In this document: one piece after another, positions 1 through 8,294 of the stretch
Numbering within the stretch: the first letter of the stretch is position 1
How the letters are laid out: each line of letters starts with the position of its first letter
Assembly: GCA_019114745.1 (NCBI GenBank)
Contig: DXEY01000172.1
Span: 1 to 34,743, forward strand
DNA length: 34,743 nt
From: Candidatus Mediterraneibacter colneyensis
GTDB taxonomy: Bacteria > Bacillota > Clostridia > Lachnospirales > Lachnospiraceae
Direction of reading: 5' to 3'
Made by a program: the position numbers and the translations under genes
Notes under the pieces: model-generated
What the model was told of the DNA's origin: nothing
The model's input: the letters and a program-made list of their open reading frames with translations, nothing else
The model's database searches: none

Positions 1-1
1 A

Positions 2-343
2 TTTGAAAGGGATAATATATTTGTGGATATGGTCAGGATGCTCTATCGTGCGGATACGTGTACGAATGTATTTCCGAGCCTTCACGTGTTCAATTCCCTG
101 AGTGCGTGCATTGCGATCTATAAGAGCGAGCGCCTGAAAAAGCACAGGTGGATCTGCTTCTCGGCGTACGTGCTGGCGCTGCTGATCATTCTCGCGACTG
201 TATTTTTAAAGCAGCATTCCGTGATCGATGTGTGCGGGGCGTCTTTGATGGCGTATGTGCTTTACCAGCTTGTCTATGTTCCGGAAAAGCGCAGAGTTCC
301 GGGATATACAAAGGAGAAACGCCCGCTGCTGCAGGATAAGTAA
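2..343 (+). CDS. PAP2-family membrane phosphatase, C-terminal part (5' end outside window)
   Basis: The reading frame is open to the left edge of the window, so this is the C-terminal part of a longer protein. It shows the two distal motifs of the type 2 phosphatidic acid phosphatase superfamily: a PSLHV block (the PSGH-like motif, about 20 residues into the visible part) and a KQHSVIDV block (the His..Asp motif) next to hydrophobic membrane segments. Family members dephosphorylate lipid or isoprenoid phosphates at the membrane, or transfer phospho-head-groups. The exact substrate cannot be told, and the SLHV rather than SGH form resembles the inositolphosphotransferase-like branch. It ends 23 bp before trpS in the same orientation, so the two may share a transcript. 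The GTG at position 23 is not the natural start, because in-frame codons continue upstream. Confidence 0.85.
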   Translation, partial: FERDNIFVDMVRMLYRADTCTNVFPSLHVFNSLSACIAIYKSERLKKHRWICFSAYVLALLIILATVFLKQHSVIDVCGASLMAYVLYQLVYVPEKRRVPGYTKEKRPLLQDK

Positions 344-366
344 GAGATTCAGGAGGAAATAGTAAT

Positions 367-1455
367 ATGAAGAAGATTATGCTTACCGGCGACCGCCCGA
401 CCGGGAAACTGCATGTGGGACATTATGTGGGATCCCTGAGGCGGAGGGTAGAGCTTCAGAACAGCGGAGAATATGACGATATTTTTATTATGATAGCGGA
501 TGCGCAGGCGTTGACGGACAATGCCGATAATCCCGAAAAAGTACGGCAGAATATCATTGAAGTCGCACTGGATTATCTGGCGTGCGGGCTTGACCCGGAA
601 AAGTCAACTCTTCTGATCCAGTCACAGATCCCGGAGCTGTGCGAACTGTCGTTTTATTATATGAACCTGGTGACAGTATCCAGGCTTCAGCGCAATCCGA
701 CGGTAAAGTCCGAGATCCAGATGCGCAATTTCGAGGCGAGTATCCCGGTCGGATTCTTTACTTATCCGATCAGCCAGGCTGCCGATATCACTGCCTTTAA
801 GGCGACGACAGTGCCGGTAGGAGAAGATCAGATGCCGATGCTGGAGCAGACAAAGGAGATCGTGCATAAGTTTAATTCTGTGTATGGGGAGACACTGGTG
901 GATCCGAAGATCCTCCTTCCGGATAATCAGGCGTGCCTGCGCCTTCCGGGGATCGACGGGAAAGCCAAGATGAGCAAGTCTCTCAACAACTGTATCTATC
1001 TGTCGGAAGAGCCCGAAGAGATCAAGAAGAAGGTATTCAGTATGTTTACGGATCCGAACCATATCCGGATCGAAGATCCGGGCAGACTGGAAGGAAATAC
1101 AGTGTTTACTTACCTGGATGCATTCTGCAGGCCGGAGTATTTTCCGGAGTTCCTGCCGGAGTATGCGAATCTTGATGAACTGAAAGACCACTACAAGAGA
1201 GGCGGTCTTGGTGATATGAAGGTGAAGCGTTTCCTTAACAATGTGCTCCAGGCTGAGCTGGAACCGATCCGCAACCGCAGGAAAGAATTTCAGAAGGATA
1301 TCCCGGCTGTGTATGAGATCCTCAGAAAAGGAAGCGAAAAGGCGGAGAAGGCTGCCGCGCAGACGCTGAAAGAAGTTAAGGCGGCGATGAAGATCAATTA
1401 CTTTGACGATGAAGAGCTGATCAGGATGCAGGCTGCGAAATATACGGAAGAGTAA
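367..1455 (+). CDS. trpS: tryptophan--tRNA ligase
   Basis: This class I aminoacyl-tRNA synthetase charges tRNA-Trp with tryptophan in the cytoplasm. The HIGH signature appears as HVGH at residues 16-19 inside [12 protein letters not shown]. The KMSKS loop is exact at residues 201-205, and a GEDQ block sits between them where TrpRS enzymes bind substrate. At 362 residues it is slightly longer than the common form of about 330, with an extra stretch around residues 22-45, as seen in a long TrpRS variant of Clostridia. The ATG follows AGGAGG (352-357) at normal spacing. There is no room for a T-box leader between it and the upstream gene, so any tryptophan-responsive control would have to lie outside the window. 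Hairpins at 1468-1496 and 1512-1545 end transcription. Confidence 0.97.
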   Translation: MKKIMLTGDRPTGKLHVGHYVGSLRRRVELQNSGEYDDIFIMIADAQALTDNADNPEKVRQNIIEVALDYLACGLDPEKSTLLIQSQIPELCELSFYYMNLVTVSRLQRNPTVKSEIQMRNFEASIPVGFFTYPISQAADITAFKATTVPVGEDQMPMLEQTKEIVHKFNSVYGETLVDPKILLPDNQACLRLPGIDGKAKMSKSLNNCIYLSEEPEEIKKKVFSMFTDPNHIRIEDPGRLEGNTVFTYLDAFCRPEYFPEFLPEYANLDELKDHYKRGGLGDMKVKRFLNNVLQAELEPIRNRRKEFQKDIPAVYEILRKGSEKAEKAAAQTLKEVKAAMKINYFDDEELIRMQAAKYTEE

Positions 1456-1467
1456 GCGATAAATATA

Positions 1468-1496
1468 GAGGACGGCGAGTGATGCCGTCCTTGTTT
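1468..1496 (+). terminator. probable terminator of trpS
   Basis: An eight-base perfect stem, AGGACGGC (1468-1475) with GCCGTCCT (1483-1490), encloses a 7-base loop and is followed by TTGTTTA. The U-tract is broken, so this may act together with the second hairpin just downstream. Confidence 0.6.
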
Positions 1497-1511
1497 ACTA
1501 TATAGAGGTAC

Positions 1512-1545
1512 AAAAAAGAGTATTCCGATCTGGAACACTCTTTTT
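1512..1545. terminator. bidirectional terminator between trpS and tRNA-Arg
   Basis: AAGAGTATTCC pairs with GGAACACTCTT (one wobble) across a 5-base loop. The stem is flanked by an A-run on the left and a T-run on the right, so it forms a hairpin plus U-tract on either strand. It lies between the convergent trpS and tRNA-Arg transcripts. Confidence 0.8.
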
Positions 1546-1548
1546 CTA

Positions 1549-1622
1549 CGTGCGATAGAAGATTCGAACTCCCGACCTTCTGGTCCGTAGCCAGACGCTC
1601 TATCCAGCTGAGCTAATCGCAC
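1549..1622 (-). tRNA. tRNA-Arg (anticodon ACG)
   Basis: The minus strand folds into a full cloverleaf. The acceptor stem is GTGCGAT with ATCGCAC, and the D-arm is GCTC...GAGC. The anticodon arm is TCTGG-CTACGGA-CCAGA, giving ACG (read as ICG for CGU/CGC/CGA), and the T-arm carries TTCGAAT. The discriminator base is G. The CCA end is not encoded (the next bases read TAG), so it must be added after transcription. It is transcribed from its own consensus promoter at 1656-1684. Confidence 0.97.
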
Positions 1623-1628
1623 ATATTA

Positions 1629-1651
1629 TTTGCTGTCTTGTCTACAGCAAA
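1629..1651 (-). other. leader hairpin upstream of tRNA-Arg
   Basis: A perfect 8-bp inverted repeat, TTTGCTGT (1629-1636) with ACAGCAAA (1644-1651), has a 7-base loop. It lies between the -10 box and the tRNA 5' end and so is present in the primary transcript. It may mark the 5' leader removed by RNase P, but no function is shown. Confidence 0.5.
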
Positions 1652-1655
1652 AAAT

Positions 1656-1684
1656 ATTATAGTATAGTTTTATTCAGAAGTCAA
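1656..1684 (-). promoter_or_regulatory. sigma-A promoter of tRNA-Arg
   Basis: Read on the minus strand, TTGACT (1679-1684) and TATAAT (1656-1661) are separated by exactly 17 bases, a near-perfect consensus about 34 bp upstream of the tRNA. Confidence 0.9.
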
Positions 1685-1695
1685 CAATTTTTTGC

Positions 1696-1722
1696 AAAAA
1701 ACTGAGAAAGCCTTTCTGTCAG
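1696..1722 (-). terminator. terminator overlapping the end of the RluA-family gene
   Basis: On the minus strand, CTGA-CA-GAA pairs with TTC-TCAG around a small AGGC loop and is followed by six T. The stem begins inside the stop codon of the upstream gene. It is short and bulged but well placed. Confidence 0.6.
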
Positions 1723-2606
1723 CGCAAAACGCGCGCCATATCTTCCGGAAGCGGCGCTGTAAAGCTGAGTTCTTCGCCTGTGATCGGATGGCGGAATGTC
1801 AGTCTGCCTGAGTGCAGTGCCTGACGGCTGATCGCTTCCATGTCCGGGTTGTAGAGATAATCCCCGATCAGAGGATAGCCGATATGCTTCATATGGACGC
1901 GGATCTGGTGGGTGCGTCCTGTCTCCAGAATGAGAGATACAAGGCTGTATCCGTTTTTCTCCTCTACAACGCGATAATGTGTGACCGCATTTTCGCCGTT
2001 TTCAAAATCAATCCTCCGCTCAATCAGAGAACTGCCTGTCCGCCCGATGGGAGCATTTATTGTCCCCGCAGGCGGAACAAGGTGTCCCCGGACGATCGCG
2101 CGGTATTCGCGGGTTATCTCATGCCGTGCGGTCATGCCCGACAGGACGCTGGAGCTGACCATATGCTTTGCAATGACAGTGAGACCGGAGGTATCCCTGT
2201 CCAGCCGGTTGGTACACCGGAAGATAAAAGGTTTTCCCTGAGACTGATAGTAATACATGAGAGCATTGGCGAGGGAGTTGCGGTAATTATTGAGAGATGG
2301 ATGTATGGGCATCCCCGATGGTTTGTTTACGACTATAATATCCTCATCCTCATAAACAATATCGACCGGAAGCCTGACAGGAGGGATATTTGGCGAGGAC
2401 TCTGTCTCCTGGATGTGGACGGTGAGAGTATCGCCGGCGCGAAGGGGTGCGCGCATGTATTCCCAGACTCCGTTTCGCAGGATGCTCTGGGGCATTTTTT
2501 TCAGCTGTGTAAGATTTTGATAGGAATAGCCTTTCCGGCGAAGGTACTGCTCAATGCGCAGCCCATCGGAAAAACTGTCGATTTGGTATGTGATCGTGCG
2601 TTCCAT
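1719..2606 (-). CDS. RluA-family 23S rRNA/tRNA pseudouridine synthase
   Basis: This 295-residue enzyme isomerises uridine to pseudouridine in structured RNA. The catalytic motif RLDRDTSGL runs from residue 134, with the catalytic aspartate at 136. It is followed by the family's RTHQIRVHMKHIGYPLIGD block near residues 230-250. The first 70 or so residues look like a degenerate S4 RNA-binding region (GLRIEQYLRRKG...LRAGDTLTV), as in RluD-type members. The specific target uridine cannot be deduced because several RluA paralogues are usual per genome. The ATG has an AGGAG ribosome binding site 8 bases upstream and a promoter at 2655-2683. The gene stands alone, divergent from the Rpn relic and convergent with nothing on its own strand except the tRNA further down. 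Confidence 0.93.
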   Translation of the reverse strand: MERTITYQIDSFSDGLRIEQYLRRKGYSYQNLTQLKKMPQSILRNGVWEYMRAPLRAGDTLTVHIQETESSPNIPPVRLPVDIVYEDEDIIVVNKPSGMPIHPSLNNYRNSLANALMYYYQSQGKPFIFRCTNRLDRDTSGLTVIAKHMVSSSVLSGMTARHEITREYRAIVRGHLVPPAGTINAPIGRTGSSLIERRIDFENGENAVTHYRVVEEKNGYSLVSLILETGRTHQIRVHMKHIGYPLIGDYLYNPDMEAISRQALHSGRLTFRHPITGEELSFTAPLPEDMARVLR

Positions 2607-2654
2607 GAAATGACTCCTGTCTTATGCGGTTGTGCCCGCTCGAATGATAATGAT

Positions 2655-2683
2655 ATTGTGAATAATCAGAGTGGGGATGTCAA
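2655..2683 (-). promoter_or_regulatory. promoter of the RluA-family gene
   Basis: On the minus strand, TTGACA (2678-2683) is a perfect -35, with CACAAT (2655-2660) as -10 after a 17-base spacer. It lies about 50 bp before the start codon. The -10 is weak. The rest of the 354-base gap up to 2960 shows no gene, only an isolated plus-strand TTGACA at 2691 without a good -10. Confidence 0.65.
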
Positions 2684-2960
2684 TAAGTTTTTGACATGCT
2701 GTGGATATCTTTTTACAGATCCTGTAAGTTTGTCGATAACTGTACTTTTTCATGCCCGCCTATTGAAAGACCGGGGACGGCGTGCTATGGTAATGGAACT
2801 CAGAAGAGTCAGGCATATCGGATCATTTGAAATCTATCTGTTCTTTTTTCGTCTGAATATCGCAATTCATCGGGAGTTTTGCCCGGAAATCCAGTGGATC
2901 AGAAAATGAGATGAAAGCTGCTTTCTTCTAAATGAGGAACGTGGTAAGATAAGGAGGAAT

Positions 2961-3264
2961 ATGAACGAAAGAAACCATGAAAATTCTATAATGCTTCCCA
3001 CTGTGGATTTCTGCTTCAAGGAGCTGATGAAGAACCCAAAAGTGAGAAAAGGATTCATCCGCCGGAAGATCAAAATGAAGACGGAGTCATCCGCTGGATG
3101 CGATTCCTCGGAGGGAAGGATCGGAAGGAGTTTGAAGACATGGCAGGAAAAGACGAGTATATCGGAGAGGCATGAGTGCAGAGCAGATCGCGGAATTATT
3201 TGAAATGGATGCCGGGTATGTGGCGGAACTGGCAGAGCAATACAGGAGCGGGCGGACAGAGTGA
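2961..3264 (+). pseudogene. decayed Rpn-family nuclease/putative transposase (three fragments, three frames)
   Basis: Three short pieces lie in the same order as they occur in Rpn (PD-(D/E)XK, formerly 'transposase_31'-like) proteins, each in a different frame. The N-terminal piece from ATG 2961 (behind AGGAGG) reads PTVDFCFKELMKNPKVRKGFI. A middle piece at about 3077-3175 reads IRWMRFLGGKDRKEFEDMAG before a stop. A C-terminal piece at 3172-3264 reads MSAEQIAELFEMDAGYVAEL and ends at a natural-looking TGA. About 200 residues that normally separate the first two pieces are missing, including the nuclease core, so the gene has suffered internal deletions as well as frameshifts. Intact family members in Lachnospiraceae are about 280-320 residues and usually multicopy. 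No terminal inverted repeats are visible. The family assignment rests on remembered conserved phrases. Confidence 0.75.
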
Positions 3265-3344
3265 AAATTTTCTGGATTCTGTTACAGCGTTTGTGATAAA
3301 ATGGCATGGCAGATCGCATAGAAACTTTGAAAGGATAACAGCAC

Positions 3345-5498
3345 ATGGACATTAATGGAAAACTGACAGAAGAGCTGGGCGTAAAGCGCTGGCAGACCGA
3401 TGCTGCGGTCAAACTGATCGATGAGGGAAATACGATCCCTTTTATCGCAAGATACAGAAAAGAGGCTACAGGTTCGTTAAACGACGAACAGCTCAGAAAA
3501 CTGCACGAGAGGCTTATATACCTGAGAAATCTGCAGGAGAAAAAAGAACAGGTGATATCGGGCATTGAAGAGCAGGGGAAGATGACGGAGGAACTCCGTC
3601 AGCAGATCCTTGCGGCGGAGACACTCGTTACAGTGGAGGATCTGTACCGCCCGTACCGTCCGAAGAGAAGGACGAGGGCGACGATCGCGAAGGAGAAGGG
3701 CCTGGAGCCTCTGGCAGCGTTCATCCTGCTGCAGAATACGAAAGAGCCTCTCGAAAAAACTGCCGGGATGTATCTCTCGGAGGAAAAAGGCGTAAAGACA
3801 GTGGAAGAGGCAATTGCCGGGGCAAAAGATATCATTGCCGAGTCCATCTCGGATCATGCGGATTACCGGAGCTGGATCAGGAAGGAGACTCTGAAAAAGG
3901 GAAAAGTCGTCTCAACTGCCAAAGACCCGGAAGCAGAGTCCGTATATGAGATGTACTACGAGTTTGAAGAACCTGTATCAAAACTGGCAGGTCACAGGAT
4001 CCTTGCCCTTAACCGCGGAGAAAAAGAGAAATTTCTTGTAGTGAAGGTGGAAGCTCCGGAGGAGGATATCCTGCGTTATCTTGAAAAGCAGACCATACTC
4101 CGGGAAAATCCGTATACAGCGCCGGTGTTAAAGGACACAGTGGAAGACAGCTACCGCAGATTGATCGCTCCGGCAATCGAGCGCGAAGTAAGAAATGAGC
4201 TTACGGAAAAGGCGGAGGACGGCGCTATCGAGGTGTTTGGAAAAAATCTCCATCAGCTTCTCATGCAGCCGCCGATCGCGGGAAAAGTAGTGCTCGGATG
4301 GGATCCGGCATTTCGTACCGGATGTAAACTGGCAGTGGTAGATCCCACCGGAAAGGTGATCGGTACGACGGTCATTTATCCGACTGCTCCGACTACGCCG
4401 CAGAAGATCAAGGCGAGCAAGGATCTTCTGAAAAAGATCATCCCGAAATATCATATTTCTCTGATCTCTCTCGGAAACGGAACCGCGTCCAGGGAATCCG
4501 AACAGTTTATTGTCGAGCTGTTAAAAGAGATACCGGAGAAGGTACAGTACGTGATCGTCAATGAGGCGGGCGCCTCGGTGTATTCGGCAAGTAAACTCGC
4601 CAGCGAGGAGTTCCCGAAGTTTGATGTGGGCCAGAGGAGCGCTGCGTCTATCGCCAGAAGGCTGCAGGATCCGCTTGCCGAGCTGGTGAAGATCGATCCG
4701 AAATCCATCGGCGTCGGACAGTACCAGCATGATATGAACCAGAAGAAGCTGGGAGAGTCGCTGAGTGGAGTCGTGGAAGACTGCGTAAATAAAGTGGGCG
4801 TTGACCTCAATACCGCATCGGCACCGCTATTGGCGTATATCTCAGGGATCAGCAGCGCGATCGCAAAAAATATCGTGGCATACCGGGAGGAAAACGGAAA
4901 GTTCGCAGACCGCAGGGAACTTCTGAAAGTGCCGAAGCTGGGACCGAAAGCATACGAGCAGTGCGCCGGGTTTATGCGGATCCAGGGAGGAAACAATCCT
5001 CTGGATGCCACAGGAGTGCATCCGGAATCCTACGAAGCGGCAGAAAAACTGCTGGACAGACAGGGATTCAGGCCGGAAGATGTGGCGGAGCATCATCTGG
5101 CAGGTCTCTCCCTTACGATAAAAGACTATAAGAAACTTGCGGAAGAGCTGGGGATTGGCGAGATCACCCTCCGGGATATCGTGAAGGAGCTGGAGAAGCC
5201 GGCACGGGATCCCCGCGACGAGATGCCCAGACCGATCCTGCGCACGGATGTGCTGGAGATGAAAGACCTGAAAGAAGGCATGATCCTGAAAGGCACCGTG
5301 CGAAATGTGATCGATTTCGGCGTGTTCGTAGATATCGGAGTCCATCAGGACGGTCTTGTCCACATATCCCAGATCACAGACCGGTACATTAAACATCCGC
5401 TGGAAGTTGTGAGCGTGGGAGATATTGTGGATGTGAAGGTGATGAGCGTGGATCTGAAGAAGAAGCGTATCCAGCTCACAATGAGAGGGATCTCATAA
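3345..5498 (+). CDS. tex: Tex-family RNA-binding transcription accessory protein
   Basis: This 717-residue protein has the Tex layout. An N-terminal helical region (ELGVKRWQTDAAVKLIDEGNTIPFIARYRKEATGSLNDEQLR) is followed by a YqgF/RNase H-like domain starting near GWDPAFRTGCK (residues 318-328). The GVGQYQHDMNQ signature and helix-hairpin-helix segments come next, and a C-terminal S1 domain spans about residues 645-717 (GMILKGTVRNVIDFGVFVDIG...DGLVHISQI). Tex proteins bind nucleic acid and, where studied, affect transcription and expression of toxins or competence genes; the exact reaction is not settled. The ATG is preceded by AAAGGA about 8 bases upstream. It lies 80 bp after the Rpn relic, and no clear terminator follows before the dnaJ-type promoter. 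Confidence 0.95.
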   Translation: MDINGKLTEELGVKRWQTDAAVKLIDEGNTIPFIARYRKEATGSLNDEQLRKLHERLIYLRNLQEKKEQVISGIEEQGKMTEELRQQILAAETLVTVEDLYRPYRPKRRTRATIAKEKGLEPLAAFILLQNTKEPLEKTAGMYLSEEKGVKTVEEAIAGAKDIIAESISDHADYRSWIRKETLKKGKVVSTAKDPEAESVYEMYYEFEEPVSKLAGHRILALNRGEKEKFLVVKVEAPEEDILRYLEKQTILRENPYTAPVLKDTVEDSYRRLIAPAIEREVRNELTEKAEDGAIEVFGKNLHQLLMQPPIAGKVVLGWDPAFRTGCKLAVVDPTGKVIGTTVIYPTAPTTPQKIKASKDLLKKIIPKYHISLISLGNGTASRESEQFIVELLKEIPEKVQYVIVNEAGASVYSASKLASEEFPKFDVGQRSAASIARRLQDPLAELVKIDPKSIGVGQYQHDMNQKKLGESLSGVVEDCVNKVGVDLNTASAPLLAYISGISSAIAKNIVAYREENGKFADRRELLKVPKLGPKAYEQCAGFMRIQGGNNPLDATGVHPESYEAAEKLLDRQGFRPEDVAEHHLAGLSLTIKDYKKLAEELGIGEITLRDIVKELEKPARDPRDEMPRPILRTDVLEMKDLKEGMILKGTVRNVIDFGVFVDIGVHQDGLVHISQITDRYIKHPLEVVSVGDIVDVKVMSVDLKKKRIQLTMRGIS

Positions 5499-5543
5499 GA
5501 TTTAAAATGGAACAGCGCCCGCTTCTCCGTGCTGCCGCTGCCC

Positions 5544-5572
5544 TTGACATATCGAAAAATGTCTGTTATATT
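5544..5572 (+). promoter_or_regulatory. sigma-A promoter of the DnaJ-type gene
   Basis: TTGACA (5544-5549), a 17-base spacer and TATATT (5567-5572) form one of the best promoters in the window. It leaves a 5' leader of roughly 80 bases. No CIRCE-type inverted repeat (a HrcA heat-shock operator) is visible in that leader. Confidence 0.9.
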
Positions 5573-5660
5573 ACAAATAGAACAAAAATATTTGTAAAAG
5601 TGTGTCTTCTGAGCACACATTCTATCATTGAAAACAGACAGGACAAGGAGGGTGGTTACG

Positions 5661-6650
5661 ATGGCAGATAAGAGAGATTATTATGAGGTGCTGGGTGTAG
5701 GCAGGAATGCTGATGATACACAGATAAAAAAGGCATATCGTAAGCTGGCAAAACAATATCACCCGGACACCAATGCAGGTGACGCAGATGCAGAGAAAAA
5801 GTTTAAGGAAGTCACAGAAGCATATAATGTCTTGAGTGATAAAGAGAAACGGAAACTGTACGACCAGTTCGGGCATGCGGCGTTCGGTCAGGGCGCAGGC
5901 GAAGGAGGTCCGGGAGGAAACGGATACCGGCGTACTTACGGAGGCCCTCAGGGCTCTTATCAGGAGTACCACTTTGACGGCGGCAATATGGATGACATTT
6001 TCGGCGATATTTTTGGAGATATCTTCCATCACGGAACCGGAAGGAACACATACGGAGGATTCCATAGCGGCGGGTTCCACAGCGGCGGTTTCCGTCAGAG
6101 AGGCAGTGATGTGAGGGCTGAAGTCACGGTGGGATTTGACGAGGCGGCGTTTGGGTGCGACAAGGTGATCCGGATTCAGGATCCGTCTGATCCGAAAGGC
6201 GGCGTGCAGTCGCTCCAGGTTCATATCCCGGCGGGAATCGATACCGGAAAGACTGTCCGCTTAAAAGGTAAGGGCATGCCCGGAGCGGGCGGAGGTGAGC
6301 CGGGAGATCTCCTGCTGAATGTGACAGTGGCAGAAAAACCCGGATTTGAGAGAAAAGGTACAGACGTGTATACCACGATACGGATCCCATTTACAACAGC
6401 CGTGTTCGGCGGGGAAGCGGTGGTAAATACCCTGTATGGAAACGTTCTCTGTAAGATACGGGAAGGAACCCAGTCCGGGACAAAGATCAGGCTGAGAGGA
6501 AAAGGCATTGTCTCGATGAAAGACCCGGCGGTTCACGGGGATCAGTATGTAACGGTGCAGATTGATGTGCCGCAGGATTTAAATGAATCCGCAAAGAGAA
6601 AATTAAGAGAGTTTGAAGCAGTATCGGGAAGGCGTGCACGGACGGCATAA
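5661..6650 (+). CDS. DnaJ-type co-chaperone without the zinc-finger domain (CbpA/DnaJ-like)
   Basis: This 329-residue Hsp70 co-chaperone stimulates DnaK ATPase and delivers substrates. The J-domain fills residues 1-70 with the invariant HPD at 34-36. A glycine/phenylalanine-rich linker follows (about 75-150), containing the near-repeat [13 protein letters not shown]. The two C-terminal substrate-binding beta domains then follow directly ([15 protein letters not shown]...KGKGMPG...LRGKGI). The four CXXCXGXG zinc motifs of true DnaJ are absent, so this is the class II/CbpA form rather than the dnaK-linked dnaJ. I chose the ATG at 5661, which has AAGGAGGG 8 bases upstream, over an in-frame ATG at 5628 that lacks such a site and adds 11 non-conserved residues. 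It has its own promoter and terminator, so it is monocistronic. Confidence 0.93.
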   Translation: MADKRDYYEVLGVGRNADDTQIKKAYRKLAKQYHPDTNAGDADAEKKFKEVTEAYNVLSDKEKRKLYDQFGHAAFGQGAGEGGPGGNGYRRTYGGPQGSYQEYHFDGGNMDDIFGDIFGDIFHHGTGRNTYGGFHSGGFHSGGFRQRGSDVRAEVTVGFDEAAFGCDKVIRIQDPSDPKGGVQSLQVHIPAGIDTGKTVRLKGKGMPGAGGGEPGDLLLNVTVAEKPGFERKGTDVYTTIRIPFTTAVFGGEAVVNTLYGNVLCKIREGTQSGTKIRLRGKGIVSMKDPAVHGDQYVTVQIDVPQDLNESAKRKLREFEAVSGRRARTA

Positions 6651-6675
6651 CGCCCGCACGGCTGCCCGAAGATAC

Positions 6676-6723
6676 GGCTCGGGAACACAGACCGGAAGGT
6701 CTGTCTCCCGGGCTGTTTTTCTT
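6676..6723 (+). terminator. terminator of the DnaJ-type gene
   Basis: ACAGACC-GGAA-GGTCTGT forms the upper stem. It is extended by GCTCGGG pairing with CCCGGGC below an internal mismatch, and is followed by TGTTTTTC. Confidence 0.85.
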
Positions 6724-6732
6724 TGTCTTTTA

Positions 6733-6761
6733 TTGCGTTCAAGTTCTGAATTTGTTATGAT
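6733..6761 (+). promoter_or_regulatory. probable promoter of rpiB
   Basis: TTGCGT (6733-6738) and TATGAT (6756-6761) are spaced by 17 bases just downstream of the preceding terminator. The -10 is good and the -35 only half-matched. Confidence 0.6.
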
Positions 6762-6805
6762 GAGAAAGATAGAACGGTAAGTTTAAGAAAGGGGATCACC
6801 AGGTT

Positions 6806-7252
6806 ATGAAAATAGGAATCGGAAATGACCACTCCGCATTGGAGATGAAAGCGGAGATTGTAGATTTTCTGAAAGAGAGGGGATACGAGGTCGTGGATTA
6901 CGGCACAGATTCAGAAGAAAGCTGTGACTATCCGGTGTATGGCGAGGCGGTAGCCCGTGCAGTTGCATCCGGTGAAGTAGAGCAGGGGATTCTGATCTGC
7001 GGGACAGGTCTTGGGATCTCCCTTGCTGCGAATAAAGTCAGAGGCATCAGGGCGGCGGTCTGCAGTGAACCGTTTACTGCGAAGATGGCAAGGGCGCATA
7101 ACGATTGCAATATCCTGGCGTTTGGCGCAAGAGTAGTGGGCGCCGAGCTCGCCAAAATGATCGTAGATACATGGCTGAACACAGAGTTTGAAGGGGGACG
7201 CCATCAGAGAAGAGTAGATATGATCATGGATATTGAAGAGAAGGAGATGTAA
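6806..7252 (+). CDS. rpiB: ribose-5-phosphate isomerase B (RpiB/LacAB family)
   Basis: It interconverts ribose 5-phosphate and ribulose 5-phosphate in the non-oxidative pentose phosphate pathway. At 148 residues it is the usual length. Family hallmarks are the N-terminal GNDHSALEMK substrate loop, DYP at 41-43, and the catalytic cysteine at 65 in ICGTGLGIS with the phosphate-binding glycine loop. The conserved RAAVCSEPFTAKMARAHNDCNILAFG segment is also present. LacA/LacB galactose-6-phosphate isomerases share the fold, but they occur as pairs and no partner or lac genes are present. The stop overlaps the next start (TAATG), which suggests translational coupling to the membrane protein downstream. 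Another pentose pathway gene, rpe, lies about 22 kb away in the same window. Confidence 0.93.
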   Translation: MKIGIGNDHSALEMKAEIVDFLKERGYEVVDYGTDSEESCDYPVYGEAVARAVASGEVEQGILICGTGLGISLAANKVRGIRAAVCSEPFTAKMARAHNDCNILAFGARVVGAELAKMIVDTWLNTEFEGGRHQRRVDMIMDIEEKEM

Positions 7253-8253
7253 TGCATACCTATCATCTGACACAGTGGCTGCTGTTTTTCTTTTTCTATA
7301 GTTTCGTCGGATGGGTGTGGGAGTGCTGCTATGTATCAGCCAGGAAACACCGCTGGATAAACCGTGGCTTTATGCACGGACCGATGCTGCCCATCTATGG
7401 ATCGGGTGCTGTTGTGATCCTGGCCGCTACGCTGGAGTTCCGCGGCGACCCTCTGCTCGTATTTTTGTTTGGGATGGCGGCGGCAACGGTGCTGGAATAC
7501 ATCACAGGAGCTGTAATGGAACGTCTCTTTCACGTAAGATACTGGGATTACAGCAATCAGAAGTTCAATCTGAACGGGTATATCTGTGCGAGTTCCTCGC
7601 TTTGCTGGGGCGTTTTTTCCGTGCTGCTCGTACAGGTGGTCCATGTGCCGGTTGAACGGGCGGTTTTGTCTGTCCCTGCGGCAGCGACGGACGGTCTGGC
7701 GATCGTGTTGACAGTGGCTGCGTCTGTTGACTTTACGCAGTCCTTCAACGAGGCAATGGATCTGAAACACATTCTCGTGCAGCTTGAGGAAAGCAGGGTA
7801 CAGATCAGGAAAATGCAGGAAAAGCTCAGGGCCACTTCAGAGGAAGTCCTGGAAGATTACCGGCAGAAAGCGGATGAGGTCGTGGCAGAGTACAGAGCGC
7901 GCATAGAAGCGCTCTCAAAAAGGAATCATTCGAGGAAAGAGGCGTATCTGGAATGGATCAATATGAAACGCGCCCAGAAACGCCTGCAGCTTGAGGAACT
8001 GAGAGACCGGGCGGAATTTTTGATGAAAGACGAGCTTCCGTCCAGGGTAGATGAACTGATCGGACCTGAGCGCAGGGAGAGCCTTAAAGCTCTCAGGGAT
8101 AATATTGTAAAGGAACTTCATAAGATCAATACTCGCACAGACCGCAGCTATCTGAATATTGCAAGCCAGCTCAGGAGAAATCCAACTGCGGCATCAAAGA
8201 GGTTTTCAGAGGCTCTCGAAGAACTGAGAGAGTATCTGGAGCAAATGAAATAG
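7252..8253 (+). CDS. putative ABC transporter permease-type (CmpB family) membrane protein with C-terminal coiled coil
   Basis: The first 165 residues form about five membrane segments with the motifs typical of the CmpB-type family (Pfam ABC_trans_CmpB; COG4905): FVGWVWECCY near the N-terminus, RGFMHGPMLPIYGSGA, LEYITGAVMERLF and RYWDYS. The family name suggests an ABC transporter, but no ATPase or substrate-binding gene is nearby and no transport function is established to my knowledge. From about residue 170 the protein becomes hydrophilic and highly charged, with heptad-like stretches (LVQLEESRVQIRKMQEKLRA) typical of a long coiled coil, so the C-terminal half is probably cytoplasmic. The start ATG shares one base with the rpiB stop, and AAGGAG lies 6 bases before it. 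The function is unknown, but the pairing with rpiB looks deliberate. Confidence 0.8.
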   Translation: MHTYHLTQWLLFFFFYSFVGWVWECCYVSARKHRWINRGFMHGPMLPIYGSGAVVILAATLEFRGDPLLVFLFGMAAATVLEYITGAVMERLFHVRYWDYSNQKFNLNGYICASSSLCWGVFSVLLVQVVHVPVERAVLSVPAAATDGLAIVLTVAASVDFTQSFNEAMDLKHILVQLEESRVQIRKMQEKLRATSEEVLEDYRQKADEVVAEYRARIEALSKRNHSRKEAYLEWINMKRAQKRLQLEELRDRAEFLMKDELPSRVDELIGPERRESLKALRDNIVKELHKINTRTDRSYLNIASQLRRNPTAASKRFSEALEELREYLEQMK

Positions 8254-8294
8254 CCGGAATATAAAAGAAAGCCAGAAGGGAAGGAATCAGACAA

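Noticed and set aside
344-366. T-box leader for trpS
   Set aside because: The gap to the preceding gene is only 23 bases, and no T-box core sequence or specifier structure is present.
1812-2909. Long plus-strand open frame (365 codons) opposite the pseudouridine synthase
   Set aside because: It is antisense to a clearly conserved gene, has no ribosome binding site and its translation resembles no protein; the length comes from codon bias on the other strand.
5573-5660. CIRCE/HrcA operator in front of the DnaJ-type gene
   Set aside because: The leader lacks the 9-9-9 TTAGCACTC-type inverted repeat.
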